Shown in pieces: positions 19,916-27,830 of a stretch of DNA of 64,000 nucleotides. The stretch comes from Moraxella sp. (GTDB lineage: Bacteria > Pseudomonadota > Gammaproteobacteria > Pseudomonadales > Moraxellaceae). Location of the stretch: assembly GCA_030525825.1 (NCBI GenBank), contig JAUNDZ010000004.1, forward strand, positions 1 through 64,000, given 5' to 3'. The notes beneath the pieces are model-generated. The model was given only the letters and a program-made list of their open reading frames with translations. It searched no databases and was not told where the DNA came from. The position numbers and the translations under genes were made by a program. Within the stretch, counting starts at the first letter, position 1. Each line of letters starts with the position of its first letter.

Positions 19916-20677
19916 ATGACCGCCCTAAACCTGTTAAATCTTGCCGACCTACACGCCATCGCTGACCGCTCTGCTTTTGATTTTTTTGGGGTGGTGGACA
20001 TGGCAGATGAAGACGGTTTTATTGGGGCAGGAGCAGACTTATCCACCGCCACGCTACTAAACGCCTATCGCACTGGGGTGTTTCCTTGGTATTCAGCTGG
20101 CGAGCCGATTTGTTGGTGGTGTCCACCTATGCGGTGCGTGCTACGCCCAGATGATTTTCGCCCTGCCAAATCGCTCATCCGCACCGCCAAAAAGAGCAAC
20201 TGGCACATCAGCACAAGCCTTGCCTTTCATCAGGTGATGCACTCCTGTGCCGCCCCTAGAAGCTATACTGATGACACTTGGATAAACGATGAGATGATGG
20301 ATGCCTACACACGCCTGCACGAGCTTGGTGTGGCGATGAGTGTGGAAGTTTGGGCAGATATGCCACAGAACAGCGAGCTGATTGGTGGGCTGTATGGCTT
20401 GCAGCTTGGGGCGGTGTTCTGTGGCGAGAGTATGTTTCATGCTCGCACGGACGCATCAAAGATTGCCTTTTGGGCGATGACGGTGCTGGCACGGCAGGCG
20501 GGCATTAAGCTCATTGATTGCCAGCTTGAAAATCCGCACCTGATGAGCCTTGGGGCGACACTCATGCCAAAACAAGACTTTCTTAATGAGCTTAGCGTAC
20601 TAAACCGTACCGACACGCCACGCATGGCAGGGTGTATGGCGGTCAATGATTTGGCAGAGTTTGTCCATCACGCATAG
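19916..20677 (+). CDS. aat: Leucyl/phenylalanyl-tRNA--protein transferase
   Basis: Attaches Leu or Phe to proteins with N-terminal Arg or Lys, marking them for ClpS/ClpAP degradation (N-degron pathway). The 253-aa product carries the family pattern: YRTGVFPWYSAGEPICWWCPPMR split over residues 51-73, GGLYGLQLGAVFCGESMFH and DCQLENPHLMSLGA. The length is slightly above the usual 230-240 because of an N-terminal extension of about 20 residues; an internal start is not clearly better. It is convergent with the flavoprotein gene at 20689, leaving only 11 nt between them. Confidence 0.95.
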   Translation: MTALNLLNLADLHAIADRSAFDFFGVVDMADEDGFIGAGADLSTATLLNAYRTGVFPWYSAGEPICWWCPPMRCVLRPDDFRPAKSLIRTAKKSNWHISTSLAFHQVMHSCAAPRSYTDDTWINDEMMDAYTRLHELGVAMSVEVWADMPQNSELIGGLYGLQLGAVFCGESMFHARTDASKIAFWAMTVLARQAGIKLIDCQLENPHLMSLGATLMPKQDFLNELSVLNRTDTPRMAGCMAVNDLAEFVHHA

Positions 20678-20688
20678 CAAGAGCAAGG

Positions 20689-21924
20689 CTACCAATTCAC
20701 CCCAATCGCCTCGCTACACGCATAGGCACTCGCCCACGCCCACGCAAAGTTAAAGCCGCCCAGATGCCCTGTTACATCCAGCACCTCACCAATAAAATAC
20801 AGCCTAGGGCAGAGCTTACTCTCCATCGTCTTGCCCTTGACTTCATCGGTATTCACCCCGCCACGAGTTACCTCCGCCACACGGTAGCCCTCCGTGCCTG
20901 ACGGCTTGATTTGCCATGCGTTCATACTCTCGCCAATATCGATAAGCTGCCTATCTTTGATGTTAGCAAGCTCGATGTCGCTACATTGCCCCCAAAAGAT
21001 GTCTTGCAGCACCAGCAGCAGTTTTTTTGGAAAATGTGGGGCAAGCACGGTGCGAATGTGCTGCCTTGGGTGTGTCTTTTTGGCGGTGATGAGTAGCTCG
21101 CCCACATCAAAAGACGGCAGCAAATTGATACAAATCGTCTCGCCAAGCCGCCAATAATTAGACAACTGCAACATCGCAGGTCCTGACAGCCCACGATGGG
21201 TGAACAGCATGGGCAAATGAAAACTCGCCCTGTCATTAAAAGCGACCACATCAAGGCTAAGCCCCGCCAATGATTTCATCAACTCGCCCAGCTTATCGGT
21301 AAAAGTAAACGGCACCAGCGACGCTTCGGTGGGGACAATCGTATGCCCAAATTGCATGGCAACTTGATAACCAAAACCGCTCACCCCCAAAGTCGGAATT
21401 GACAATCCACCTGTAGCGACCACCAGATGACGACAACCAAGCTCATAAGCCTTGCCATCTTTTGGCACAACCGTCAGACGAAATTCATCTGTATCTGTCT
21501 GCTTAGTTATCGTCTGTATCGCTGTATTTAGGCGAATCTCCACGCCTGCCGTCTGACACTCGCTAAGCAGCAGATTTAAAATGTCCTTGGACGAGTCATC
21601 ACAAAACAACTCGCCACGCCCCTTGTCATGATAGGCGATGCCATGCGTCTCGACCAATTTGATGAAATCATCGCTGGTGTAGCGGCTTAGGGCAGATTTG
21701 ACAAAATGGCGATTTTGGCTAATGAATTCATTGGCAGACACATGGCGATTGATGAAGTTGCACCGCCCGCCACCTGACATGAGAATCTTTTTGCCTGCCT
21801 TATTGGCATGATCTAGCACCAAGACCGACTTGCCATATAGGGCGGTTTGAAATGCACAAAACAGCCCTGACGCCCCCGCCCCGATGATAACGACATCGAC
21901 CCATTCATAAGGCAGCTTAGTCAT
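20689..21924 (-). CDS. HI0933/YhiN-type flavoprotein (NAD(P)/FAD-dependent oxidoreductase)
   Basis: FAD-binding protein of the HI0933 family, whose cellular role is mostly unsettled. The 411-aa product has the N-terminal dinucleotide fold VVIIGAGASGLFCA, the family signature GKKILMSGGGRCNF, the central VVATGGLSIPTLGVSGFG and the C-terminal EVTRGGVNTDEV and FNFAWAWASAYACSEA. ATG at 21924 overlaps the stop of the preceding small Cys-rich gene by 8 nt, which suggests translational coupling; a start 12 nt further upstream is possible. Substrate cannot be told from sequence. Confidence 0.9.
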   Translation of the reverse strand: MTKLPYEWVDVVIIGAGASGLFCAFQTALYGKSVLVLDHANKAGKKILMSGGGRCNFINRHVSANEFISQNRHFVKSALSRYTSDDFIKLVETHGIAYHDKGRGELFCDDSSKDILNLLLSECQTAGVEIRLNTAIQTITKQTDTDEFRLTVVPKDGKAYELGCRHLVVATGGLSIPTLGVSGFGYQVAMQFGHTIVPTEASLVPFTFTDKLGELMKSLAGLSLDVVAFNDRASFHLPMLFTHRGLSGPAMLQLSNYWRLGETICINLLPSFDVGELLITAKKTHPRQHIRTVLAPHFPKKLLLVLQDIFWGQCSDIELANIKDRQLIDIGESMNAWQIKPSGTEGYRVAEVTRGGVNTDEVKGKTMESKLCPRLYFIGEVLDVTGHLGGFNFAWAWASAYACSEAIGVNW

Positions 21925-22090
21925 GCGATGTACCATCCGTGGTGCGTGTCAGCGTACCGTATTTGGCATCGTATTCTGCCTTTTCACGGCGATAAATCTC
22001 AAACACGCACATCTCTTCGCAGCCGCTGTCGCAGCATTCATAGTCTTCTGGTGGCTCTGGTGGTGGCGGAATGTCGATAAAGTCTGTCAT
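21917..22090 (-). CDS. Small oxidoreductase-like (PF09791-type) Cys-rich protein
   Basis: A 57-aa protein with a Pro-rich start (PPPPEPPED) followed by a cysteine cluster ECCDSGCEEMCVFEIY, the pattern of the oxidoreductase-like domain. Four cysteines in an eight-residue span suggest metal or Fe-S binding, or a redox site. The start at 22090 has AAAAGG before it; an upstream in-frame start gives an implausible N-terminus. The stop overlaps the start of the HI0933-type flavoprotein by 8 nt, so the two are almost certainly co-expressed, which hints that this protein is an electron partner. That link is inferred. Confidence 0.8.
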   Translation of the reverse strand: MTDFIDIPPPPEPPEDYECCDSGCEEMCVFEIYRREKAEYDAKYGTLTRTTDGTSHD

Positions 22091-22142
22091 AAGATACCTT
22101 TTGAAAGTCGTTAGAAGTTTTGTGCTTTTTTGTAGCAGGTGC

Positions 22143-22170
22143 TTGTATTTTAGTTGGCATTTATTATAAT
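22143..22170 (+). promoter_or_regulatory. Likely promoter of the M48 protease-bolA pair
   Basis: TTGTAT (22143-22148), a 16-nt spacer and TATAAT (22165-22170), about 50 nt before the start at 22219. Confidence 0.6.
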
Positions 22171-22218
22171 TGAATTGGCATAAAAACACACCCATTGTCT
22201 TTTGTTATGAGATAACAC

Positions 22219-23040
22219 ATGAAACACACAAAAAAATTCCTAACCACCGCCCTGCTAGGAGCAAGCATATCTTTGACGATGGTTGGCTGTTCTAGCACGA
22301 CCGACAGCGGTGTCGTTGGTGCCGACCGCAAGCAGCTGCTACTGGTTTCTAGCAACGAAGTCATGCAGTTATCTAGCCAAGCCTACCACCAGACGGTGGC
22401 ACAGGCTCGAGCCCAAGGCAAGCTAGACACCAATGCCGCTCAGGTGGCACGCCTACGCCGCATCGCTAATAATCTCATCGCTCACACCAATGTCTATCGT
22501 GCAGACGCCCAAGGCTGGCAATGGGAAGTGCATACCATCGCTTCTAACGACATCAACGCCTATGTCATGCCAGGTGGCAAAATTGTCTTTTATACAGGCA
22601 TCATCGACCGTCTAAATCTTACCGATGCTGAGATTGCTGCCATCATGGGGCATGAGATGGCACACGCCCTGCGTGAGCATACTCGTGAAAAAATGAGCCG
22701 CAGCGTCGCCACATCTGGCGTCCTGTCCATCGCTTCTGCCGCACTTGGGCTGTCATCAGGTCAACAGGAGCTGGCAGGTCTGGCAAGTCAGCTGGGGTTA
22801 AATCTACCGCACTCACGCACCCAAGAAGCCGAAGCGGATAAAATCGGTCTAGAGCTCATGGCTCGTGCAGGCTACAACCCAAATGCTGCCGTCAGCCTAT
22901 GGCAAAAAATGCAGTCGGCAGGTGGTAGCTCAACACCGCAGTTTTTAAGCACACACCCAAGCAGCAGCAATCGCATCGCTGCCATGCAGACGCTCATTCC
23001 GACCGTCATGCCCCTATATCAGTCATCAAACAGACGCTAA
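22219..23040 (+). CDS. M48-family metalloprotease lipoprotein (LoiP/YcaL-like)
   Basis: Zinc protease of the cell envelope, probably involved in quality control of outer-membrane proteins. The 273-aa product has a lipoprotein signal ending in a VGC lipobox (Cys24) and the M48 catalytic motif HEMAH (His145, Glu146, His149) with the downstream glutamate in EAEADKIG. The segment THPSSSNRIAAM near the C-terminus is typical of the family. The Ser residues after the lipidated Cys favour outer-membrane sorting. bolA follows after 10 nt, so the two probably share a transcript; the functional connection is unclear. Confidence 0.92.
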   Translation: MKHTKKFLTTALLGASISLTMVGCSSTTDSGVVGADRKQLLLVSSNEVMQLSSQAYHQTVAQARAQGKLDTNAAQVARLRRIANNLIAHTNVYRADAQGWQWEVHTIASNDINAYVMPGGKIVFYTGIIDRLNLTDAEIAAIMGHEMAHALREHTREKMSRSVATSGVLSIASAALGLSSGQQELAGLASQLGLNLPHSRTQEAEADKIGLELMARAGYNPNAAVSLWQKMQSAGGSSTPQFLSTHPSSSNRIAAMQTLIPTVMPLYQSSNRR

Positions 23041-23050
23041 GGGACAAACG

Positions 23051-23377
23051 ATGAACACACCCACCCAAGACGCCATCATACAGGCTGTGCAGTCGCTTGT
23101 GCCGACACATCTGTCGCTTGACAATGAAAGCCACAAGCACGCAGGGTATTTTGAAGGCAAAGAAAGTCATTTTAAATTGGTCATCGTCAGTCAAGCCTTT
23201 ACCGACAAACGCTTGGTGGCAAGACATCAGATGGTCTATGCAGCCGTCAGCCCACTCATGACGGCAAATGGCGGCAGCATTCACGCACTCGCCATTCATG
23301 CCTACACCCCTGATGAATGGGCAACCTTAGGGCAAGCCCCTAACAGCCCCAACTGTGCAGGGCAAAACACACACTAA
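23051..23377 (+). CDS. bolA: BolA-family protein
   Basis: Small protein of a family that works with monothiol glutaredoxins in Fe-S cluster handling and affects envelope and stress physiology. The 108-aa product shows the BolA fold pattern: LSLDNESHKHAGYFEGKESHF with the conserved His residues, VSQAFTDKRLVARHQMVY and IHALAIHAYTPDEW. The last residues after DEW form a non-conserved tail containing a single Cys. It is 10 nt downstream of the M48 protease gene. A glutaredoxin partner is not in this window. Confidence 0.9.
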   Translation: MNTPTQDAIIQAVQSLVPTHLSLDNESHKHAGYFEGKESHFKLVIVSQAFTDKRLVARHQMVYAAVSPLMTANGGSIHALAIHAYTPDEWATLGQAPNSPNCAGQNTH

Positions 23378-23388
23378 GCTCAAACTCA

Positions 23389-23436
23389 CCATTACCAACC
23401 AGCAGCTACGCCATCACGCCTGATGGTTGGTAATGG
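23389..23436. repeat. Perfect 12-bp inverted repeat after bolA
   Basis: CCATTACCAACC and GGTTGGTAATGG flank a 24-nt loop. It begins just after the bolA stop but lacks a following T run, so it may be an RNA-stabilising hairpin or a small repeat rather than a classic terminator. Confidence 0.5.
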
Positions 23437-23551
23437 TTGGCGTGCCAATAAGGGTTTTATCAATACATCAACGAGTGCGTCTTACGCATTGATTGGTCAG
23501 TTTTTTATCTTTATCCTTTGGTCAAACAGACCACCAACACGAGAGTACACC

Positions 23552-23950
23552 ATGAAAAAAACACTCATCGCCCTAACCGCTGCCGCATTGACCTTGACAG
23601 GCTGTGCCACCACTGGCAACATCGCCCCACAATATGTCAGTCCAAATAACTACGCCGCCCACGATTGTGCCTACCTACAAAGTGAAGTGGCAAGAGTCAG
23701 CACACTTGCCGAAAAAACCCAAAACCAGCAGGCTTCATTGTCATCAACAGGTCTTGGCATTGGCATCGCTGGCGGTCGTGGCGGCATCTATCCGACCATC
23801 AGCTTTGGTGTTGGTTCTGGCTCATCGACCCGTGCCGCACGCACCAACACCCTAGCCAAGCTGTATGGCGAACATGATGCGATGGTCATCGCCGCTCGTC
23901 AAAAGAACTGTGCTTTTGCCCAAAACATCAAAATCTATGGCGAAAAATAA
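23552..23950 (+). CDS. Small glycine-rich lipoprotein of unknown function
   Basis: A 132-aa lipoprotein: signal peptide with TGC lipobox (Cys19), then a region with HDCAYLQSEV resembling a coiled segment, a Gly/Ser-rich stretch (TGLGIGIAGGRGGIYP, GVGSGSS) that may be membrane-interacting or flexible, and a C-terminal helix with a third Cys (KNCAFAQN). The start at 23552 is supported by GAGAG upstream and the signal peptide; a longer in-frame reading back to 23423 is spurious. Cys38 and the C-terminal Cys could form a disulfide. No specific family was recognised. Confidence 0.8.
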   Translation: MKKTLIALTAAALTLTGCATTGNIAPQYVSPNNYAAHDCAYLQSEVARVSTLAEKTQNQQASLSSTGLGIGIAGGRGGIYPTISFGVGSGSSTRAARTNTLAKLYGEHDAMVIAARQKNCAFAQNIKIYGEK

Positions 23951-24001
23951 CAAAACACCGCACAAATCAAGAAATTTTTGACAAGTGCGTCAAAATCCCC
24001 C

Positions 24002-24033
24002 AAAATAAGCCGCATTTCACGGCTTATTTTTTT
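24002..24033 (+). terminator. Intrinsic terminator directly before the SulP gene
   Basis: AAAATAAGCCG and CGGCTTATTTT form an 11-bp stem with a 7-nt loop and T run. It ends only 5 nt before the ATG of the SulP gene. Confidence 0.8.
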
Positions 24034-24038
24034 ATTTC

Positions 24039-25748
24039 ATGTCTATCATTCCTACTTGGTTTAGCACCCTAAAACAACGCCCAGAGCTTATCAGTAATGA
24101 CCTTGTGGCAGGTCTGATGATGGCGGTGCTCGTCATCCCCCAAAGTCTGGGTTATGCCACTTTGGCAGGTCTACCGCCCATCATGGGGCTGTATGCGTCC
24201 ATCGTGCCGACTTTGGTCTATGCCTACATCGGTTCTAGCAGCGTCAGTGCGGTCGGTCCTGTGGCGGTAACTGCCATCATGACCGCCAGTGCCTTATCAG
24301 GCTACACCCCAAACACGAGCGAATATCTGGTACTGTCCATCGCTTTGGCGATGATGGTTGGGGTGATTTTGTGCCTTGCCAGCTTGTTTCGGATTGGCTG
24401 GATCATGCAGTTCGTCAGCCGTGGCGTATCCAGCGGCTTTGTCAGTGCGGCAGCGGTGCTTATCATCATCAGCCAGCTAAAAAACATCACAGGACTGCCC
24501 ATCATCGGTGGCAGCTTGATTGACATCATCGGCAATCTTAAAGGGGCGGATTTTAGCATCAAGACCAGCACCGCCTTGCTTGGGATTGGCACGCTCATCA
24601 TCTTACTGGCGAACCGCTATGTCAGCATACTGTGGGCGTGGCTGTCCAAGTCCCAAGCCGACTTCGCCAAGCGGCTTATGGTCTTTGTCATCACCGTGCT
24701 GTCCATCATACTGGCGAATCAATTCAACTGGCAGGCACTGGATTTACGACTGTTAGAGCCGCTGCCCACAGGACTGCCCAAACTTGGTATGCCTATCCTG
24801 TCTGTCAGCACTTTTATTGACCTATTGCCATCGGCTCTGCTCATCGCATTGGTGGCGTTTATTTCAAGTTCGGCGGTCGCCAGCAACTATGCTCGCATTC
24901 ACTCACAGCCCTTTGATAACAACAAAGAGCTGCTTGGGCTTGGCTTTGCCAACATCGCCAGTAGCGTCTCGGGCGGCTTTACGGTGGCAGGTGGCATCTC
25001 TCGCACCAGTCTTAACATTGGTCTTGGGGCAAAGACCCCGTTTGCATCGGTAGTGTGTGCGATTGGCATTTTGCTGATTTTGGTATTTTTTGGGCAGTAT
25101 CTGACAGGCTTACCCTATGCGGTGCTGTCTGCCATCATCGTCAGCTCCGTCATCTCAATGGTGGACATCGACACCCTAAAATCCGCCCTAAGACACGATA
25201 AGGCAGATGCGATTTGTTTTGTGCTGTGCTTTTTTGCGGCGATTATTTTTGGGCTAAATATCGGGCTGATTGCTGGTCTGTTGATGAGCTTTATTTTAAT
25301 GATTTACCGCTCGCATCGTGTGAATATTGCCATCATTGGGCAGATTGGCGACAGCGGTCATTTTCGAGACATCGCTCGTCATAAGGCAACCACTTTTGAT
25401 GATTTGCTGATGGTGCGTATCGACGAGAGCCTGTATTTTGGCAATGCCATCACCATTCACGACACCCTGCGTAAGCTCTACTACGAACACCCAAACTGCC
25501 GTGATGTTATCATCATCATGACCGCCGTCAATCATATCGACCTGACCGCCCAAGAGATGCTGCTGTCATTCAACCAAGAAGTGATGAGCCAAGGCAAACG
25601 CCTGCACTTTGCCGAAGTCAAAGGACCCATCATGGACATTCTAAAAGACAGCGAACTGCTCAACAAACTGTCTGGTCAGGTATTTTTGAGTACCAAACTT
25701 GCCTTTGACACCCTAAAATACAAAGGCGACGACTGGGGTGGTATGTGA
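24039..25748 (+). CDS. SulP-family inorganic anion transporter
   Basis: Inner-membrane transporter for sulfate, bicarbonate or another anion or dicarboxylate. The 569-aa product begins with the SulP pattern (LVAGLMMAVLVIPQSLGYATLAGLPP split across residues 22-47), has a dozen or so hydrophobic helices to about residue 420, and ends in a cytoplasmic STAS domain (about 440-560; IDESLYFGNAITIHDTL, VNHIDLTAQEMLLSF). No carbonic anhydrase or sulfate-assimilation gene is adjacent, so the substrate is open. There is no obvious ribosome site: a terminator ends 5 nt before the ATG, so expression may rely on a leaderless message or read-through. Confidence 0.92.
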   Translation: MSIIPTWFSTLKQRPELISNDLVAGLMMAVLVIPQSLGYATLAGLPPIMGLYASIVPTLVYAYIGSSSVSAVGPVAVTAIMTASALSGYTPNTSEYLVLSIALAMMVGVILCLASLFRIGWIMQFVSRGVSSGFVSAAAVLIIISQLKNITGLPIIGGSLIDIIGNLKGADFSIKTSTALLGIGTLIILLANRYVSILWAWLSKSQADFAKRLMVFVITVLSIILANQFNWQALDLRLLEPLPTGLPKLGMPILSVSTFIDLLPSALLIALVAFISSSAVASNYARIHSQPFDNNKELLGLGFANIASSVSGGFTVAGGISRTSLNIGLGAKTPFASVVCAIGILLILVFFGQYLTGLPYAVLSAIIVSSVISMVDIDTLKSALRHDKADAICFVLCFFAAIIFGLNIGLIAGLLMSFILMIYRSHRVNIAIIGQIGDSGHFRDIARHKATTFDDLLMVRIDESLYFGNAITIHDTLRKLYYEHPNCRDVIIIMTAVNHIDLTAQEMLLSFNQEVMSQGKRLHFAEVKGPIMDILKDSELLNKLSGQVFLSTKLAFDTLKYKGDDWGGM

Positions 25749-25841
25749 TGGCAGAGCGATGACTGCTGGTTTTGTTATTCCTGATTGATAGAATTTTTGG
25801 CGATTTTTATTTTTTTGGAATAATCTTATGCCCAATCAACA

Positions 25842-25870
25842 TTGAATCATGACAAAAATTTCGCTAAGAT
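25842..25870 (+). promoter_or_regulatory. Likely promoter of the DSP-like phosphatase gene
   Basis: TTGAAT (25842-25847), a 17-nt spacer and TAAGAT (25865-25870), about 47 nt before the start at 25918. Confidence 0.55.
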
Positions 25871-25917
25871 AAGCACATCTTTTAACCATTTGTACTCATA
25901 CTTAGACGGATAATAAC

Positions 25918-26247
25918 ATGAACACCAGCACCATCACCCTATACAAGCAAATCCACCCTTGTCAATGCCAAACCATCGCCAATCTTGGCTTTAAAAGCAT
26001 CGTCAATCTACGCTTTGATGACGAATGCGACAACCAGCCCAAGGCAGATGAGCTTGGCAAAAGTGCGAGCAGCACAGGGCTAGAATACCGCCACCTGCCT
26101 GTCGATGGCGACAGCCTGTCTTTTGATGTGGTGGCACAGTTTGCCAAGACATTGAGCGAGCTGCCCAGTCCTGTGATGGTCTTTTGTGGCACAGGCAGCC
26201 GTGCCAAACGACTGTATCAAAGTGCGGTGGTCAGCGGTCTTTTATAA
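25918..26247 (+). CDS. Blh/DUF442-type dual-specificity phosphatase-like protein
   Basis: A 109-aa protein resembling the beta-lactamase-hydrolase-like phosphatase family (PF04273, TIGR01244). Visible elements are IANLGFKSIVNLRFDDE near residue 20, LPVDGDSLSFDVVAQF in the middle and the phosphatase P-loop-like FCGTGSRAKRLY near residue 88, where Cys is the likely nucleophile and Arg binds phosphate. The middle motif is close to the family pattern in which the loop reads C-x4-R. Substrate is unknown; relatives near sulfide-handling genes exist, but no such genes are here. Confidence 0.8.
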   Translation: MNTSTITLYKQIHPCQCQTIANLGFKSIVNLRFDDECDNQPKADELGKSASSTGLEYRHLPVDGDSLSFDVVAQFAKTLSELPSPVMVFCGTGSRAKRLYQSAVVSGLL

Positions 26248-26267
26248 ATCAGCTCATCTCAACCCAC

Positions 26268-26307
26268 AAAAAATCCCACAATCAAAAATCATGTTTGTGG
26301 GATTTTT
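26268..26307. terminator. Bidirectional terminator
   Basis: AAAAATCCCACAA and TTGTGGGATTTTT form a long stem between two convergent genes (the phosphatase-like gene and the pseudouridine synthase gene). Confidence 0.85.
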
Positions 26308-26320
26308 ATTTTGAGTCCAT

Positions 26321-27073
26321 CTAAAACGGCACTTCGCTTTGCCAGTTCATCCACGCCCCATGTGCTGGGTGTTTCAGGCGAAGTTTGTGGGCGTGCAAGT
26401 TTAGGCGTGGGGCAAGCTCCAAGGCGACGCCATCGGCATAAATGGGGTCGCCAATCATCACATGACCGATATGCACCATGTGTACTCGCAGCTGATGACT
26501 ACGCCCTGTGATGGGTTTTAGGGCGAGTCGTGTAACAGGGTGCGTGCTGCCCTGAGCGTCGGTACGCAGCTCATGGTGCAGCACTTCATAGTGCGTCAGG
26601 GCATTTTTTGACCATGTGGTATCGACGATGTGGCGTGGCCTGGTGCTTGGTTCATAACGCACAGGCACATCAATCACGCCTTTTTTGTCGTCCAAAAGCA
26701 CCGTCCCAAACACCACCGCCTGATATTCTTTGGTGGGAATGCGGTCGATGAACTGCTTTGAGATGTGGCTTTGGGCGTGTTCATGTTTGGCAAAGATGAT
26801 GAGCCCTGATGTGTCCATGTCTAGCCGATGAATCAGCTTGATGTTTGGATAGACCCGAAGCAGCCGTGATTGCAAACTTACCTTCAGCACCCGCCCATCA
26901 ACACTAAGTAGCCCCGCTGGCTTATCCCCCACCCAGATGTCATCGTCTTCATAGACGGTGATAGATTTGATGAATGCGTTAAAAAATTCATCGTCAAGGC
27001 TCATCTCGTGGGCATTCATGGCAGCGATTTTATCATCGCTTAGACGGTCGTGTCGTTCGGCAGACTGGTTCAT
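26321..27073 (-). CDS. RluA-family pseudouridine synthase
   Basis: Isomerises uridine to pseudouridine in rRNA and possibly tRNA. The 250-aa product has the catalytic-Asp motif HRLDMDTSG, the surrounding DDDIWVGDKPAGLLS and the C-terminal PITGRSHQLRVHMVHIGH, all typical of the RluA branch. There is no S4 domain, and the length fits the RluA subgroup rather than RluC or RluD. The first 35 residues are polar and poorly conserved-looking, and no good ribosome site precedes the ATG, so an internal start is possible. Exact target positions cannot be predicted. Confidence 0.9.
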   Translation of the reverse strand: MNQSAERHDRLSDDKIAAMNAHEMSLDDEFFNAFIKSITVYEDDDIWVGDKPAGLLSVDGRVLKVSLQSRLLRVYPNIKLIHRLDMDTSGLIIFAKHEHAQSHISKQFIDRIPTKEYQAVVFGTVLLDDKKGVIDVPVRYEPSTRPRHIVDTTWSKNALTHYEVLHHELRTDAQGSTHPVTRLALKPITGRSHQLRVHMVHIGHVMIGDPIYADGVALELAPRLNLHAHKLRLKHPAHGAWMNWQSEVPF

Positions 27074-27314
27074 TGTTGGTATTTATGGCTTGTTTGATGG
27101 AGTTAATCTGGATTATTGGCAAATTTAATGACATAAATCCTGCCTTTTTGGCAGAATTTTGTTATTATAGCATACTTAGGCTCAACCTTAGCTCCCAACT
27201 AAGTCATCAGCCGACCGATTTGTTAATCATTTGCAAATTTGACAATCCCTAACCTTGAAAAATTTGCCACGCATACCATTTAATACCTAAATTCACCAAA
27301 AAAAGGTCATAACC

Positions 27315-27635
27315 ATGTCTATCATCAACACCACCGATGCCACTTTTGCCCAAGATGTACTTGAATCTGATAAGCCTGTACTTGTGGACTTTTGGGCGGC
27401 TTGGTGCGGTCCATGTAAAGCCATCGCCCCAGCCCTAGAAGAGTTGGCGGCAGATTACGAAGGTCGTGCCAGCATCGTTAAAGTCAATGTCGATGACAAC
27501 CCAGAGACCGCTGCACGCTTTGGCATTCGTAGCATTCCAACACTCTTTGTCTTTAAAAATGGCGAAAAAGTGGACACCATCGTCGGTAGCCGTCCAAAAT
27601 CAGAATTCGCTGCCCTGCTTGATAAGCATCTATAA
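27315..27635 (+). CDS. trxA: Thioredoxin 1
   Basis: Cytoplasmic disulfide reductase that is reduced by the TrxB encoded at 18821. The 106-aa product has the canonical active site Trp30-Cys31-Gly-Pro-Cys34, the buried Asp (VLVDFWAAWC) and the cis-proline loop SIPTLFVFKNGE. AAAGG precedes the start at a suitable distance. It is flanked by a terminator and is probably monocistronic. Confidence 0.97.
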   Translation: MSIINTTDATFAQDVLESDKPVLVDFWAAWCGPCKAIAPALEELAADYEGRASIVKVNVDDNPETAARFGIRSIPTLFVFKNGEKVDTIVGSRPKSEFAALLDKHL

Positions 27636-27641
27636 AACTAC

Positions 27642-27674
27642 AAAGAAAAGGCTTGCTTTTGCAAGTCTTTTTTT
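27642..27674 (+). terminator. Intrinsic terminator of trxA
   Basis: AAAGAAAAGGCTTGC and GCAAGTCTTTTTTT pair with one G-T pair, ending in seven T. Confidence 0.85.
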
Positions 27675-27800
27675 ATTCGCCCCTTGATTTTATACCAAAA
27701 AACTCGTATCATTACGCACCTGCCGCACGCATCTAGCGGCATTCTCTATACTTTTTTGTATTTCTGATTCACAGTCGTCCATTGACCGACCGTCTCTTTT

Positions 27801-27830
27801 ATGACAAACCCCCAAAAGACCTACCCATGA
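27801..27830 (+). other. Nine-codon upstream ORF overlapping the rho start
   Basis: An ATG at 27801 opens a nine-codon frame (MTNPQKTYP) whose TGA stop overlaps the rho ATG as ATGA. No strong ribosome site precedes it. It could be a leader peptide coupled to rho, or chance. Confidence 0.3.

Noticed and set aside
23423..23551. N-terminal extension of the glycine-rich lipoprotein
   Set aside because: It would place the signal peptide in the middle of the protein and crosses non-coding hairpins; the start at 23552 has a ribosome site.
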